The notes: generated by a model from the letters alone, not told the origin. 64,000 nt of DNA from Ferrovibrio sp041906005 (GCF_041906005.1 NZ_JAYRJY010000001.1:1364001-1428000), one strand, 5' to 3'. Shown: positions 26,796 through 35,626, numbered from the stretch's first letter. A program made the numbers and translations.

Positions 26796-27377
26796 ATGGC
26801 CTTGCCACCGAAACAGAGCCCCGGACCTGCAGCCGGCCGGCCGCCAGCCGGTACGCCGCCTCATGGCGCACCCCCGCGCCCGCTGGCGCCCAAAGCCGCA
26901 CCATCGGGCGATGATGACGCCGCCGAGCAGGAAAAGCTCAGCCCCAGCGAACTCGATGAAACCACCCATGCGGAATTCCGCATGCTCTACGAGATCGCTG
27001 CCCAGAACGTGCTGTTCGCCAAGCGCCAGCAATGGCGCATGGTAGAGTATTTCACCCTGCTGGGACTGGCACTGGTAGCCATCGGCACGGCGATGCCGTT
27101 TGCCCCCGATGTGGCCCGCTTCGTTTCCGGGTTCCTGATTTTCGTCGGCGCGGTCAGCGTGACCGTGATCGTGATGCTGCAATCCTGGCAGGGCAACGAG
27201 CATGCCAAGATGGCCTATCTGGTCGGCGATTTCTCGAATCTGGCGCGCAGCGCGCTGCGCCGCAAACCGAAACTAAGCAGCGACCTGCACCGCTATTTCA
27301 TCCTGCTGGTGATGCTGCTGTATATCGTCGTGCTGGATGTGGTGATTTTCCGCCTGCTTGGCGATATCGGCCGCTGA
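26796..27377 (+). CDS. Small membrane protein of unknown function
   Basis: A 193-residue protein with a Pro/Ala-rich cytoplasmic-looking N-terminal 45 residues and an acidic linker. Three hydrophobic helices lie at about 85-105, 108-128 and 168-190. No family was recognised. It starts 44 nt after the TPR-methyltransferase gene on the same strand and may be co-transcribed. It converges on the dioxygenase gene with a 13-nt gap. No catalytic motif is visible. Confidence 0.65.
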   Translation: MALPPKQSPGPAAGRPPAGTPPHGAPPRPLAPKAAPSGDDDAAEQEKLSPSELDETTHAEFRMLYEIAAQNVLFAKRQQWRMVEYFTLLGLALVAIGTAMPFAPDVARFVSGFLIFVGAVSVTVIVMLQSWQGNEHAKMAYLVGDFSNLARSALRRKPKLSSDLHRYFILLVMLLYIVVLDVVIFRLLGDIGR

Positions 27378-27390
27378 CAGCCACTTTTGC

Positions 27391-28173
27391 TCACGCGAAT
27401 CTGTAACTGTCCATAGCCAGCGCGCCCAGCGTGAAGCTGGCATGCAGGCGTTCGGCCGGCGCATCGGGCGTGGCCGCGCCCAACGCGACATACAGTGGCA
27501 GCAAATGTTCGTCGCTGGGATGGTTCACCGCCGCATGGGGCGCCTGGCGGCGATAATCCAGCAGGGCGGCATCATCGCGCGCAGTCAGCTTTTCCGCCAT
27601 CCAGTCGGCGAAAGCCTGCGCCCAAGGTGCGATTTCGCCACGATCGGCGCGATCCAGCAGGCGCAGATTATGCGTGAGCGAGCCGGTGGCGAAGATCAGC
27701 ACGCCTTCATCGCGCAACGGCGCCAGCGCGCGACCCAGCGCATAGTGATAGGCCGGGTCGCGATGCGACTGGATCGAAAGCTGCAGCACCGGGATATCAG
27801 CACCGGGATAGATCAGCTTGAGCGGAGACCAGGCGCCGTGATCGAGGCCGCGCTCGGGGTCAAGTTTGGCCGGGATGCCAGCCGCATCCAGCAACGCCTT
27901 GATCCGCGCGGCCAGCTCGGGCGCGCCAGGCGCGGGATAAAGCTGGCGATACAATGCCGGCGGAAACCCGTAAAAATCGTGGATGGTCTCGGGCCGCGAT
28001 GTGGCGCCGACCTCCGGCGTCTCGGTTTCCCAGTGGGCCGAGACGGCCAGGATGGCTTTGGGCTGCGGCCAGTGCTGCGATGCCTGGCGCAGGAACTGAT
28101 GCGCCGGCCGATCAGGCTCCAGCGTCAGCATGGGCGAGCCATGGCTGACGAATACAGACGGCAGGCGGGTCAT
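27391..28173 (-). CDS. ygiD: DODA-type (class III) extradiol aromatic dioxygenase
   Basis: About 260 residues from the ATG at 28173, which has AAGGAG 8 nt upstream. The N-terminal M-T-R-L-P-S-V-F-V-S-H-G-S-P is the family hallmark, with its metal-binding His. S-A-H-W-E and N-H-P-S-D-E-H-L-L-P also fit. E. coli YgiD is a DOPA 4,5-dioxygenase that cleaves catechols using a divalent metal. It is cytoplasmic. The small gene 28255-28428 lies upstream on the same strand. Confidence 0.88.
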   Translation of the reverse strand: MTRLPSVFVSHGSPMLTLEPDRPAHQFLRQASQHWPQPKAILAVSAHWETETPEVGATSRPETIHDFYGFPPALYRQLYPAPGAPELAARIKALLDAAGIPAKLDPERGLDHGAWSPLKLIYPGADIPVLQLSIQSHRDPAYHYALGRALAPLRDEGVLIFATGSLTHNLRLLDRADRGEIAPWAQAFADWMAEKLTARDDAALLDYRRQAPHAAVNHPSDEHLLPLYVALGAATPDAPAERLHASFTLGALAMDSYRFA

Positions 28174-28254
28174 CGGGATGCTCCTTCGGCGCGGCGCGGG
28201 AACGATCGCGCCTTGGAGCATCACCTATGACGCATGCGGCTGGGCCGCAAGACG

Positions 28255-28428
28255 TTACTTCGCGGTCACCAGCGAAGTGGCGCGAATGCGGGCCGCCGGC
28301 GCGGACCGGAACAGGCTGAACAGGCCGGCGAAAAAGCCCCGCGCGGCCTCGGCCCGCAACGCGCGGGCACGGGCGGCGTGGAATGCCATCTCTTCGGCGG
28401 AAATGTAGCGCGTCTGGGTGTTCGTCAT
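28255..28428 (-). CDS. Small protein of unknown function, DUF1127-like in style
   Basis: 57 residues from the ATG at 28428, preceded by GAGGG. The sequence is helical and rich in Ala and Arg, with a hydrophobic A-R-G-F-F-A-G-L-F-S-L-F patch. Short basic proteins of this type are common in alphaproteobacteria next to LysR regulators. It is divergent from a LysR gene and may be its target, with the dioxygenase downstream. The family call is tentative. Confidence 0.5.
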   Translation of the reverse strand: MTNTQTRYISAEEMAFHAARARALRAEAARGFFAGLFSLFRSAPAARIRATSLVTAK

Positions 28429-28489
28429 GGGAAGGCCCTCCTCTGCTGGGTGGCTGAGAGGAAGGATAGGCGGCCGAGCGGTATTCATT

Positions 28490-28511
28490 AATACTGATTT
28501 ATGGCAGTATT
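28490..28511. promoter_or_regulatory. Inverted repeat between the small gene and the LysR gene
   Basis: AATACTG (28490-28496) and CAGTATT (28505-28511) form a perfect 7-bp dyad with an 8-nt spacer, in AT-rich DNA 30 nt before the LysR start. It is a good candidate LysR operator. Confidence 0.5.
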
Positions 28512-28541
28512 TATTGACTGAAATTCATAAATGAGCAGCCC

Positions 28542-29534
28542 ATGAACCGCTATGGCGAAATGGAAGCCTTTGTCCAGGTGGTGGAATCCGGCGGTTTCAC
28601 CGAAGCGGCCAGAAAGCTGCGCCTGACCCCGTCGGCGGTGAGCAAGCTGATCTCCCGGCTGGAAGACCGGCTGGGAGCGCGGCTGCTGCACCGGACCACG
28701 CGGCGGGTCAGCCTGACCGCCGAGGGCCGGGCCTATTTCGACGAACTGCGCGGCATCCTGGCCGAGATCGACGCGGTGGAGGCCAGCATCGGCGGCGCCG
28801 AGGCCGAGCCGCGTGGCCTGCTGCGCGTGAACGTGGCGCATGGCTTCGGCATGAGCCAGATCGTGCCCCTGGTGCCTGATTTCATCGCGCGGTATCCGCA
28901 GGTGCAGGTGCAGATCAGCTTCGACGACCATATCGTCGATCTTGTCTCCGCCGGCGAAGATGTCGGCATCCGGCTGGGCGTGCCGGGCGACGAATCCCTG
29001 ATCGCGCGCAAGCTGGGCGATTACCGCCGCATGATCTGCGGCGCCGTCGGCTATTTCGAACGCTTCGGCGTGCCGCAGACGCCGGCCGACCTGGCGAACC
29101 ACCGCGCCGTATTGAGCAACAACGTCGCCCTGCTGAATCACTGGCCGATGCGGTTTCCCGACGGCCATGTGGAGCGCGTGGCGATGCAGGGCGTCGTCGC
29201 CTCGAATTCCGGTGACGCGCTCTATCGCCTGCTGCTGGACGGCATGGGCCTTGGCTTCACCGCCGATTTCCTCTGCCACAAGGACATCGCCGCCGGCCGC
29301 CTGCGCACCGTGCTGGACGATTGCCTGGTGGATTCATCCTGGCCGATCTATGCCGTCTATCCGGCGCGCAAGCATCTGGCCGCGAAGGTGCGCGCCTTCG
29401 TCGACTTCCTAGTCGAACGCTTCTCGCCGCAGCCGCCCTGGATGATGAAGCAGCCAGCGACAGTTCAACCGGCGGCACGCAGCAAGGCCGCGATGTCGTC
29501 TGGAGTCTTGTCGAAAGCGCAGACGAAACGGTAG
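28542..29534 (+). CDS. LysR-family transcriptional regulator
   Basis: A 330-residue protein with an N-terminal winged helix-turn-helix (F-T-E-A-A-R-K-L-R-L-T-P-S-A-V-S-K-L-I-S-R-L-E) and an effector-binding domain like the CrgA/DmlR subgroup. Its last about 70 nt overlap the end of the converging threonine aldolase gene, so the C-terminal tail (Q-P-A-T-V-Q-P-A-A-R) is unusual and may be a recent extension. Likely targets are the divergent small gene and the dioxygenase. The effector is unknown. Confidence 0.88.
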   Translation: MNRYGEMEAFVQVVESGGFTEAARKLRLTPSAVSKLISRLEDRLGARLLHRTTRRVSLTAEGRAYFDELRGILAEIDAVEASIGGAEAEPRGLLRVNVAHGFGMSQIVPLVPDFIARYPQVQVQISFDDHIVDLVSAGEDVGIRLGVPGDESLIARKLGDYRRMICGAVGYFERFGVPQTPADLANHRAVLSNNVALLNHWPMRFPDGHVERVAMQGVVASNSGDALYRLLLDGMGLGFTADFLCHKDIAAGRLRTVLDDCLVDSSWPIYAVYPARKHLAAKVRAFVDFLVERFSPQPPWMMKQPATVQPAARSKAAMSSGVLSKAQTKR

Positions 29535-30499
29535 AGCCCGTCCGCCTCGCTCCAGGTATGGAACAAAGCGCCCTTGCCGCGCATCGCCGCCACCTTGTCG
29601 GCCGGCAGTTTCGCGAAGACCTCGTTGGCCTGCACCGGCCAGACGATCTCGGCGCCATTGATGCGGCCGAAGCCCTCGGCCAGTTCACGCGCCCGCGCAT
29701 TGGCCTGACGGGCCAGTTTCAGCCACAGGCCATCCTGCAGCATGGCGAGCAACTGCACCGACAGGAAACGAGACTTGGAAAACAGATGCCCGCCACGCTT
29801 GCGGCGATACAGGAAGCTTTCGGCGAGTTCTGGCTTGAAGAATACTACCGCCTCCGCCGCCATCGCGCCGTTCTTGGTGGCGCCGAAACTCAGCACCTCG
29901 ATGCCGGCGCGCCAGGTCAGATCCGCCGCCGAACAGTTCAACCCAGCCACCGCATTGGCAAACCGCGCGCCATCCATATGCAGGCGCAGGCCATGCGCGC
30001 GGCACAGATGCGCGATGGCGGCGACTTCGTCGGGTGAATAGACCGTGCCGGATTCCGTGGCCTGAGTCAGGCTGACGGCGGCGGGCTGGGGATGATGCTG
30101 CACGCCGCTCCAGCCCTGGGCGAGAACAGCCTCCAGCGTGGCGGGCATGAGCTTGCCCTGTTCGCCCGGCAGGCCGACCAGCTTGGCGCCACCGGTATAG
30201 AATTCCGGCGCGTTGCATTCGTCCACCATGATGTGGCTGTCCTGGTGGCAGTAGATCGCGCCATAGGGCGGCGCGATACAGGCCAGCGACAGCACGTTGG
30301 CCGCCGTGCCGGTACTGACCGGGAAGACGCGGCATTCGGTATCGAAGACACGCGAGAAAGCCGCATCCAGTTCGCTGCTGTGGATGTCTCCGCCATAGGC
30401 CGTGGCGTCGCCGCGATTGGCGTCACTCAGCGCCGCCATGATCTCGGGCGCCACGCCGGCCACATTGTCGCTTCTGAAATCCAGGCTGGGAGACGCCAT
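29465..30499 (-). CDS. ltaE: Low-specificity L-threonine aldolase
   Basis: A 344-residue PLP enzyme, fold type I, that splits threonine or allo-threonine to glycine and acetaldehyde. The PLP Lys is K209 in S-F-G-A-T-K-N-G-A and the ring-stacking or pyridine-binding Asp is D176 in H-M-D-G-A-R. The N-terminus D-F-R-S-D-N-V-A-G is typical. Its 3' end overlaps the LysR gene by 70 nt. It is on the same strand as the JAMM gene downstream of it in the map but is read away from it. Confidence 0.92.
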   Translation of the reverse strand: MASPSLDFRSDNVAGVAPEIMAALSDANRGDATAYGGDIHSSELDAAFSRVFDTECRVFPVSTGTAANVLSLACIAPPYGAIYCHQDSHIMVDECNAPEFYTGGAKLVGLPGEQGKLMPATLEAVLAQGWSGVQHHPQPAAVSLTQATESGTVYSPDEVAAIAHLCRAHGLRLHMDGARFANAVAGLNCSAADLTWRAGIEVLSFGATKNGAMAAEAVVFFKPELAESFLYRRKRGGHLFSKSRFLSVQLLAMLQDGLWLKLARQANARARELAEGFGRINGAEIVWPVQANEVFAKLPADKVAAMRGKGALFHTWSEADGLYRFVCAFDKTPDDIAALLRAAG

Positions 30500-30511
30500 A
30501 AGAAATCCTTT

Positions 30512-30943
30512 TTATGAGTCGGTCTGGAGGGGAAAGGGATCAAAACCGGATGCGTCGGCACGCGGGCGGAAGGCGCGCGGCGGCGCGGCACCAGCGGCAT
30601 CCACCGCGCTGATCAGCCACAGCATGGCCGGGTCATAGATCATCGCGGCATCCTGCACTGACGGTTCGGCGCGGCCATTGGGATGGCTGTGCCAGTGGCC
30701 GAGGATTGTCTGCGGCCCGCCGGCTTCGCGCAGGCGACGCAACTCGGCCACATGCACGGCGGGATCGAGTTCGAATTCGCGCTCGGGCGAGACCGCCAGG
30801 TTGGCAGCCGGCACGATACGCTCGACAACAAGGCCGTTGCCTTCAGCGCGACCAACAAGCAGGGCGCAGGCTTCACGCGGAAAGGCCGCCGTCGCCAGTG
30901 CACCAAGCTCGGCCTGTTGCGCGGAGGTCAGCCGCAGCGGCAT
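30512..30943 (-). CDS. JAMM/MPN (Mov34 family) metalloprotease-like protein
   Basis: A 143-residue single-domain protein carrying the JAMM zinc motif. E24 lies in F-P-R-E-A-C, then comes H-S-H-P (H85, H87), and D98 is exactly ten residues after the second His. Family members cleave isopeptide or small ubiquitin-like tails. Bacterial ones often act with ThiS- or MoaD-like proteins, but none is encoded nearby. Its ATG overlaps the stop of the membrane-anchored gene upstream (TGATG), so the two are translationally coupled. The substrate is unknown. Confidence 0.8.
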   Translation of the reverse strand: MPLRLTSAQQAELGALATAAFPREACALLVGRAEGNGLVVERIVPAANLAVSPEREFELDPAVHVAELRRLREAGGPQTILGHWHSHPNGRAEPSVQDAAMIYDPAMLWLISAVDAAGAAPPRAFRPRADASGFDPFPLQTDS

Positions 30944-31287
30944 CACTTCTCGACTTGCACGGTCACGCTGCCCAGCGGTTTCAGCGTCTCGCCATCCAGC
31001 GCATAGAGCCGTTCGGTGCCATCCATCAGCCGCACCCGCAGGACGATGCGGTTGCCGGTGGCCAGCACATCGGCGACGCGGCTGTTCTTCGGCAGGGTGA
31101 CGATCAGGTCCTCGACGCTGACGGCGCGCGGCGCGGATGGCGCCACGGTGGCGCTGCGTTTCGGCCCGCCGGTCATGATCAGCACCAGCAGCAGCACGGC
31201 CAGCCCGACGAAGATGATGCCCAGACCGATGACGACGGCCTTCAGCCACCGTATCCTTGTCGCCTCTTCCGCCGTCCTGTCCGTCAT
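30943..31287 (-). CDS. Membrane-anchored small protein, DUF6476-like
   Basis: 114 residues with one N-terminal membrane helix (A-V-V-I-G-L-G-I-I-F-V-G-L-A-V-L-L-L-V-L). A short periplasmic beta-rich domain follows, with V-T-L-P-K-N-S-R-V-A-D-V and I-V-L-R-V-R-L-M-D-G-T-E-R-L-Y. It resembles the small DUF6476 proteins found next to rluD in alphaproteobacteria, a tentative match. It is divergent from rluD (21 nt gap) and coupled to the JAMM gene. Confidence 0.6.
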   Translation of the reverse strand: MTDRTAEEATRIRWLKAVVIGLGIIFVGLAVLLLVLIMTGGPKRSATVAPSAPRAVSVEDLIVTLPKNSRVADVLATGNRIVLRVRLMDGTERLYALDGETLKPLGSVTVQVEK

Positions 31288-31308
31288 TCCGTCCGGTCCT
31301 GAAATTCG

Positions 31309-32328
31309 ATGCCCGATCCATCCAGCCCGCAGATCCTGCCACCGGTGCCGCCCGAGGCCGCCGGCGAGCGGCTGGATCGCTATCTGGCCTCTGCCCTGGC
31401 CGGCGGCACGGAGGATTTCTCCCGCTCGCGCCTGAAGAACCTGATCCTCGACGGTCATGTCCGCGAGGGCGGGGCGACGATAACCGACCCCTCGCGCAAG
31501 ATCAAACCGGGCGAAATCTATGCGGTGGCCCAGCCGGCGGCGGTGGCCGCCGAACCGCAGGCCCAGGATATCCCGCTCAACATCGTTTATGAGGACGATC
31601 AGCTGATCGTGGTGGACAAGCCCGCCGGCCTGGTGGTGCATCCGGCGCCCGGCAATCCCGAACGCACGCTGGTGAACGCCCTGCTGCATCATTGCGGCGA
31701 CAGCCTGTCGGGCATCGGCGGCGTGAAGCGGCCCGGCATCGTGCATCGCATCGACAAGGACACGTCAGGCCTGGTGGTGGCCGCCAAAACCGACCGCGCG
31801 CATCACGCGCTGGCCGCACTGTTTGCCACGCACGACATCGAGCGCAGCTATGACGCGCTGGTCTGGGGCCATCCCAATCCCCTGCAGGGCACAATCGAGG
31901 GCGCCATCGGCCGCGACCCGAAGGATCGCAAGCGCATGGCCATCGTGACGCGCGGCGGCAAACCGGCAGTGACCCATTACGCCACCAGCAGGATGATCTT
32001 CGATGGCAAGGGCCAGCCGGTCTGTGCCCTGGTGCGCTGTACGCTGGAAACCGGCCGCACCCACCAGATCCGCGTGCACATGACGGCCAAGGGCAACGCG
32101 CTGATCGGCGACCCGGTTTATGGCCGCAACCGCAGCCTGCAGCGTTTCCAGCTGGGCGAGCCGGCCCGTGCGGCGCTGGCCGGTTTCAAACGCCAGGCCC
32201 TGCATGCCGCCACGCTGGGTTTCCGCCATCCGGTCAGCGGCAAGGCCCTGCGCTTCGAAAGCCCGCTGCCGGAGGATTTCGCCGCCCTGCTGAAAGTGCT
32301 GTCCAGCCAACGCAACACGCCGCGGTGA
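31309..32328 (+). CDS. rluD: RluD-family 23S rRNA pseudouridine synthase
   Basis: A 339-residue enzyme with an N-terminal S4 RNA-binding domain (R-L-D-R-Y-L-A, S-R-S-R-L-K-N-L-I) and the catalytic domain with H-R-I-D-K-D-T-S-G. D149 is the expected catalytic Asp. RluD makes pseudouridines in helix 69 of 23S rRNA. RluA or RluC specificity cannot be excluded from sequence alone. It lies just upstream of rpoH on the same strand, an arrangement seen in other alphaproteobacteria. Confidence 0.9.
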   Translation: MPDPSSPQILPPVPPEAAGERLDRYLASALAGGTEDFSRSRLKNLILDGHVREGGATITDPSRKIKPGEIYAVAQPAAVAAEPQAQDIPLNIVYEDDQLIVVDKPAGLVVHPAPGNPERTLVNALLHHCGDSLSGIGGVKRPGIVHRIDKDTSGLVVAAKTDRAHHALAALFATHDIERSYDALVWGHPNPLQGTIEGAIGRDPKDRKRMAIVTRGGKPAVTHYATSRMIFDGKGQPVCALVRCTLETGRTHQIRVHMTAKGNALIGDPVYGRNRSLQRFQLGEPARAALAGFKRQALHAATLGFRHPVSGKALRFESPLPEDFAALLKVLSSQRNTPR

Positions 32329-32336
32329 GCCATTAT

Positions 32337-32365
32337 TTGTAAGCCCATGAATTTCATGGGATAAT
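32337..32365 (+). promoter_or_regulatory. rpoH promoter with palindromic operator in the spacer
   Basis: TTGTAA (32337-32342) and GATAAT (32360-32365) are separated by 17 nt. The spacer is filled by the perfect 8-1-8 palindrome CCCATGAATTTCATGGG (32344-32360). The rluD stop lies 9 nt upstream, so this is the first free DNA before rpoH. A bound repressor would block polymerase directly. A 6-bp hairpin at 32383-32400 follows in the leader. Confidence 0.55.
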
Positions 32366-32527
32366 TAAGTTTTCGGTGTGACGGCCGGCACAAACCGGCC
32401 AGCCGCGCCGCACTTCCGCCGCAATCCGCCGCTTCCCTCATTGCAAATGAAAGACAGGGCACCCATTTCAGATACCGAACCGGGCGAGAGTCGCAGACCA
32501 GCCCCGGACGGGGGAGTTTCCAGATCA

Positions 32528-33454
32528 ATGAGTACCGCAGCCAGCCTACCCGTATTGTCCTCGGCCGAGGGCGGCCTTGCCCGCTACCTGGCCGAAATCC
32601 GCCGCTTCCCCATGCTGGAGCCGCAGGAGGAGTTCATGCTGGCCAAGGCCTGGCGCGACCGCGGTGACGTGGAAGCCGCGCACAAGCTGGTGACCAGCCA
32701 TCTGCGCCTGGTGGCCAAGATCGCCATGGGCTATCGCGGCTATGGCCTGCCGGTGGGCGAACTGATCGCCGAAGGCAATGTCGGCATGATGCAGGCAGTG
32801 AAGCGCTTTGACCCCGACAAGGGCTTCCGTCTTTCGACCTATGCCATGTGGTGGATTCGCGCCTCGATCCAGGAATACATCCTGCGTTCGTGGTCGCTGG
32901 TGAAGATCGGCACGACGGCCGCGCAGAAGAAGCTGTTCTTCAACCTGCGCCGCCTGCGCGGCCAGATGAAGGCGATCGAAGGCGGCCAGCTCACGCCCGA
33001 TCAGGTCGAGAAGATCGCCACCCAGCTCAACGTGCCGCAGGACGAAGTGATCACCATGGATCGCCGCCTGGCGGCGCCCGATCATTCGCTGAACGCACCC
33101 CTGCGCGGCGACGAGGAAGGCAGCAGCGAGTGGCAGGACTGGCTGGTGGATGAGACCCCCAACCAGGAAGCGCGCCTGGCCGAAGGCGATGAATACGACA
33201 GCCGCAAGGCCCTGCTGGCCGCGGCGATGAAGGATCTGAACGAGCGCGAGCGCGATATCCTGGTGCAGCGCCGCCTGACCGAGGAACCGACCACGCTGGA
33301 AGACCTGTCGGCGCGCTATGGCATCAGCCGCGAGCGCGTGCGCCAGATCGAGGTGCGGGCCTTCGAGAAGCTGCAGAAGGCGGTGCGGACCGCCGCCGCC
33401 GAACAGGGCATGAATGGCGGCGCGGTCAGCCCGGGCTTTTCCTCACCGGCCTGA
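32528..33454 (+). CDS. rpoH: RpoH, heat-shock sigma factor (sigma32)
   Basis: A 308-residue sigma factor. Region 2 includes H-L-R-L-V-A-K-I-A-M-G-Y-R-G-Y-G-L-P and the RpoH box Q-K-K-L-F-F-N-L-R-R-L-R. Region 4 ends R-E-R-V-R-Q-I-E. The ATG at 32528 gives the normal length, and a longer in-frame start at 32378 would add a leader overlapping the hairpin. The 5' UTR is about 155 nt, consistent with post-transcriptional control in this family. The C-terminus is followed by the convergent GAF gene. Confidence 0.95.
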   Translation: MSTAASLPVLSSAEGGLARYLAEIRRFPMLEPQEEFMLAKAWRDRGDVEAAHKLVTSHLRLVAKIAMGYRGYGLPVGELIAEGNVGMMQAVKRFDPDKGFRLSTYAMWWIRASIQEYILRSWSLVKIGTTAAQKKLFFNLRRLRGQMKAIEGGQLTPDQVEKIATQLNVPQDEVITMDRRLAAPDHSLNAPLRGDEEGSSEWQDWLVDETPNQEARLAEGDEYDSRKALLAAAMKDLNERERDILVQRRLTEEPTTLEDLSARYGISRERVRQIEVRAFEKLQKAVRTAAAEQGMNGGAVSPGFSSPA

Positions 33455-33469
33455 ACGATCCATCCCGCC

Positions 33470-34153
33470 TCAGTTATCCCAGTCGGGATCGTCGTCGTTC
33501 ATCCCCGGCGCCGGCGGATCGAAATCCAGCATGTCGTAAACCGACGCCGCCGGCACGGATTGCAGCCAGATTGCGGGCTCCTTGCCCTTGCGCAGCCAGT
33601 CCAGGTTCTGCCGGGCCGATCCGGTCGGCGCCAGCAGCACGGATGGCACGGCCGGCACGCTGTTGCGCGCGACATACCGCTCGCATTCATGGCGGATCGC
33701 GGTGGCTAGCGTCTGCGCCAGCTTGCGCAGGATGGTGATGTCGCGCTCGCTCCATTCACCGGCGGAATCATACCGTTCGCAGCGGAAGATGGCGGCGGGC
33801 TGATTCTTGTTGTCGACCAGCAGCAGATCGAGCCGCGCGGAGACCTCCGCCGGCATGGCATTCTCATGCTCCAGCACCGGGGCATCATCGGTGGTCAGCG
33901 ACGCCAGACCTTCCGAGGCCGCCTTCACATAGGCATTGGTGGCCGAACGCGGGATAATCGCGCCTTCGTGGAAGCGGCCTTCCCGAGCATCCAGCAGGCG
34001 CTGGCAGACCAGATTGCCGCTGTCGTCGAAAAACCAGATGCTGACCCGGCTGACCTGGGCCACCTCGACGGCATCGAGGCAGATCGCCTCGCACAGAACC
34101 GACATGGCGTTTTCGCCGATGCTGTATAGGGCGGCTTCCTGGGTTCTGAGCAT
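33470..34153 (-). CDS. GAF-domain sensory protein
   Basis: 227 residues. Residues 10-155 fit a GAF fold (V-S-R-V-S-I-W-F-F-D-D, then A-A-I-F-R-C-E-R-Y and W-S-E-R-D-I-T-I-L-R-K-L-A-Q). The C-terminal 70 residues are Pro/Asp-rich and probably disordered, ending D-D-D-P-D-W-D-N. No output domain is present, so it may bind a small ligand and act through a partner. It lies downstream of purA on the same strand with a 151-nt gap in which no terminator or other feature was seen. Confidence 0.7.
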   Translation of the reverse strand: MLRTQEAALYSIGENAMSVLCEAICLDAVEVAQVSRVSIWFFDDSGNLVCQRLLDAREGRFHEGAIIPRSATNAYVKAASEGLASLTTDDAPVLEHENAMPAEVSARLDLLLVDNKNQPAAIFRCERYDSAGEWSERDITILRKLAQTLATAIRHECERYVARNSVPAVPSVLLAPTGSARQNLDWLRKGKEPAIWLQSVPAASVYDMLDFDPPAPGMNDDDPDWDN

Positions 34154-34304
34154 GGGGCACTCCGGGGCAAAGGGCTGTTGCGGCCACTTTCCTCTGGCGC
34201 CCCGGCAGACGGTAGTTAAGGGTCGATAATGGCGGCCTTAAGATTCGATAACCTGGCGCGGCATCCGAATACCGCCGTAATCAGCGCCACCGAATCCCGG
34301 CCGA

Positions 34305-35600
34305 TCAATCCTCGAAGGGATCCTTCATCAGGATGGTGTCCTCGCGCTCGGGCGAGGTGGAGAGCAAGGCCACCGGCGCGCCGATCAGCTCCTCGATGCG
34401 GCGCACGTATTTCACCGCCGTCGCGGGCAGGTCGACCCAGGAACGCGCGCCCCGCGTGGTTTCGGACCAGCCTTCCATCGTCTCGTAGACCGGCTTGGCG
34501 GCGGCCTGGTCCGACATCGAAGCGGGGAAATAATCCAGCACCTTGCCGTTCACCTCGTAGCCGACGCAGAGCTTGATCTCCTTCAGGCCATCCAGCACGT
34601 CGAGCTTGGTGAGCGCGATGCCGTGGATGCCGTTCAGCTTCACCGTCTGGCGCACCAGCACGGCGTCGAACCAGCCGCAGCGGCGCTTGCGCCCGGTGAC
34701 GACGCCGAATTCATGGCCCTTCTCGCCCAGCCACTGGCCGATCTCGTCGGTCAGTTCGGTGGGGAACGGGCCTTCGCCGACGCGTGTGGTGTAGGCTTTC
34801 ACGATGCCGAGGATATAGCCCAGCGAACCCGGGCCCAGGCCCGAGCCGGCCGCTGCCGAACCGGCCATCGTGTTGGACGAGGTGACATAGGGATAGGTGC
34901 CGTGATCGACATCGAGCAGCGAGCCCTGCGCACCCTCGAACAGGATGCGCTTGCCGGCGCGGCGTGCCTCGTCCAGGTCGCGCCACACGGGCGCGGCATA
35001 GGGCAGGATCTTCGCACCGATCTCGCCAAGCTGCCGGAGCAATTCCTCACGGTCCACCGGGCCCACGCCGAAACCGCGGCGCAGCGCATTGTGATGCGCC
35101 AGCAGGCCATCGACCTTGCGGCCCAGCGTCGCCTTGTCGGCCAGGTCGCAGATGCGGATGGCGCGGCGGCCCGCCTTATCCTCATAGGCCGGACCGATAC
35201 CGCGTCGCGTGGTGCCGATCTTCACGCCGCCATCGGTGGCATCCTCGCGCAGACCATCGAGTTCGCGATGCAGCGGCAGGATCAGCGCGGCATTGTCGGC
35301 GACCTTCAGGTTATGCTCGCCGATTTCCACGCCCTGGCCGCGCAGCTTGTCGATCTCGGCGAACAGCGCCCAGGGATCGACCACCACGCCGTTGCCGATC
35401 ACCGCCAGCTTGTTCCGGCGCACGATGCCCGAAGGCAGCAGCGACAGCTTGTAGACGTTGTTGCCGATCACCAGCGTATGGCCGGCATTGTGACCACCCT
35501 GGAAGCGCACCACCACATCGGCGCGCAGGCTCAGCCAGTCGACGATCTTGCCCTTGCCTTCGTCGCCCCACTGGGCGCCGACCACGACGACGTTGCTCAT
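34305..35600 (-). CDS. purA: Adenylosuccinate synthetase
   Basis: A 431-residue GTP-dependent enzyme joining IMP and aspartate to adenylosuccinate in AMP synthesis. The N-terminal Q-W-G-D-E-G-K-G-K contains the catalytic Asp and the P-loop-like segment. G-G-H-N-A-G-H-T, T-T-R-R-G-I-G-P-A-Y and a C-terminal S-T-S-P-E-R-E-D follow. Length and motifs are standard. hisZ lies 26 nt upstream on the same strand, the usual hisZ-purA order. Confidence 0.97.
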   Translation of the reverse strand: MSNVVVVGAQWGDEGKGKIVDWLSLRADVVVRFQGGHNAGHTLVIGNNVYKLSLLPSGIVRRNKLAVIGNGVVVDPWALFAEIDKLRGQGVEIGEHNLKVADNAALILPLHRELDGLREDATDGGVKIGTTRRGIGPAYEDKAGRRAIRICDLADKATLGRKVDGLLAHHNALRRGFGVGPVDREELLRQLGEIGAKILPYAAPVWRDLDEARRAGKRILFEGAQGSLLDVDHGTYPYVTSSNTMAGSAAAGSGLGPGSLGYILGIVKAYTTRVGEGPFPTELTDEIGQWLGEKGHEFGVVTGRKRRCGWFDAVLVRQTVKLNGIHGIALTKLDVLDGLKEIKLCVGYEVNGKVLDYFPASMSDQAAAKPVYETMEGWSETTRGARSWVDLPATAVKYVRRIEELIGAPVALLSTSPEREDTILMKDPFED

Positions 35601-35626
35601 CTCAAGAACCCTTCAAGACAGAAAAT

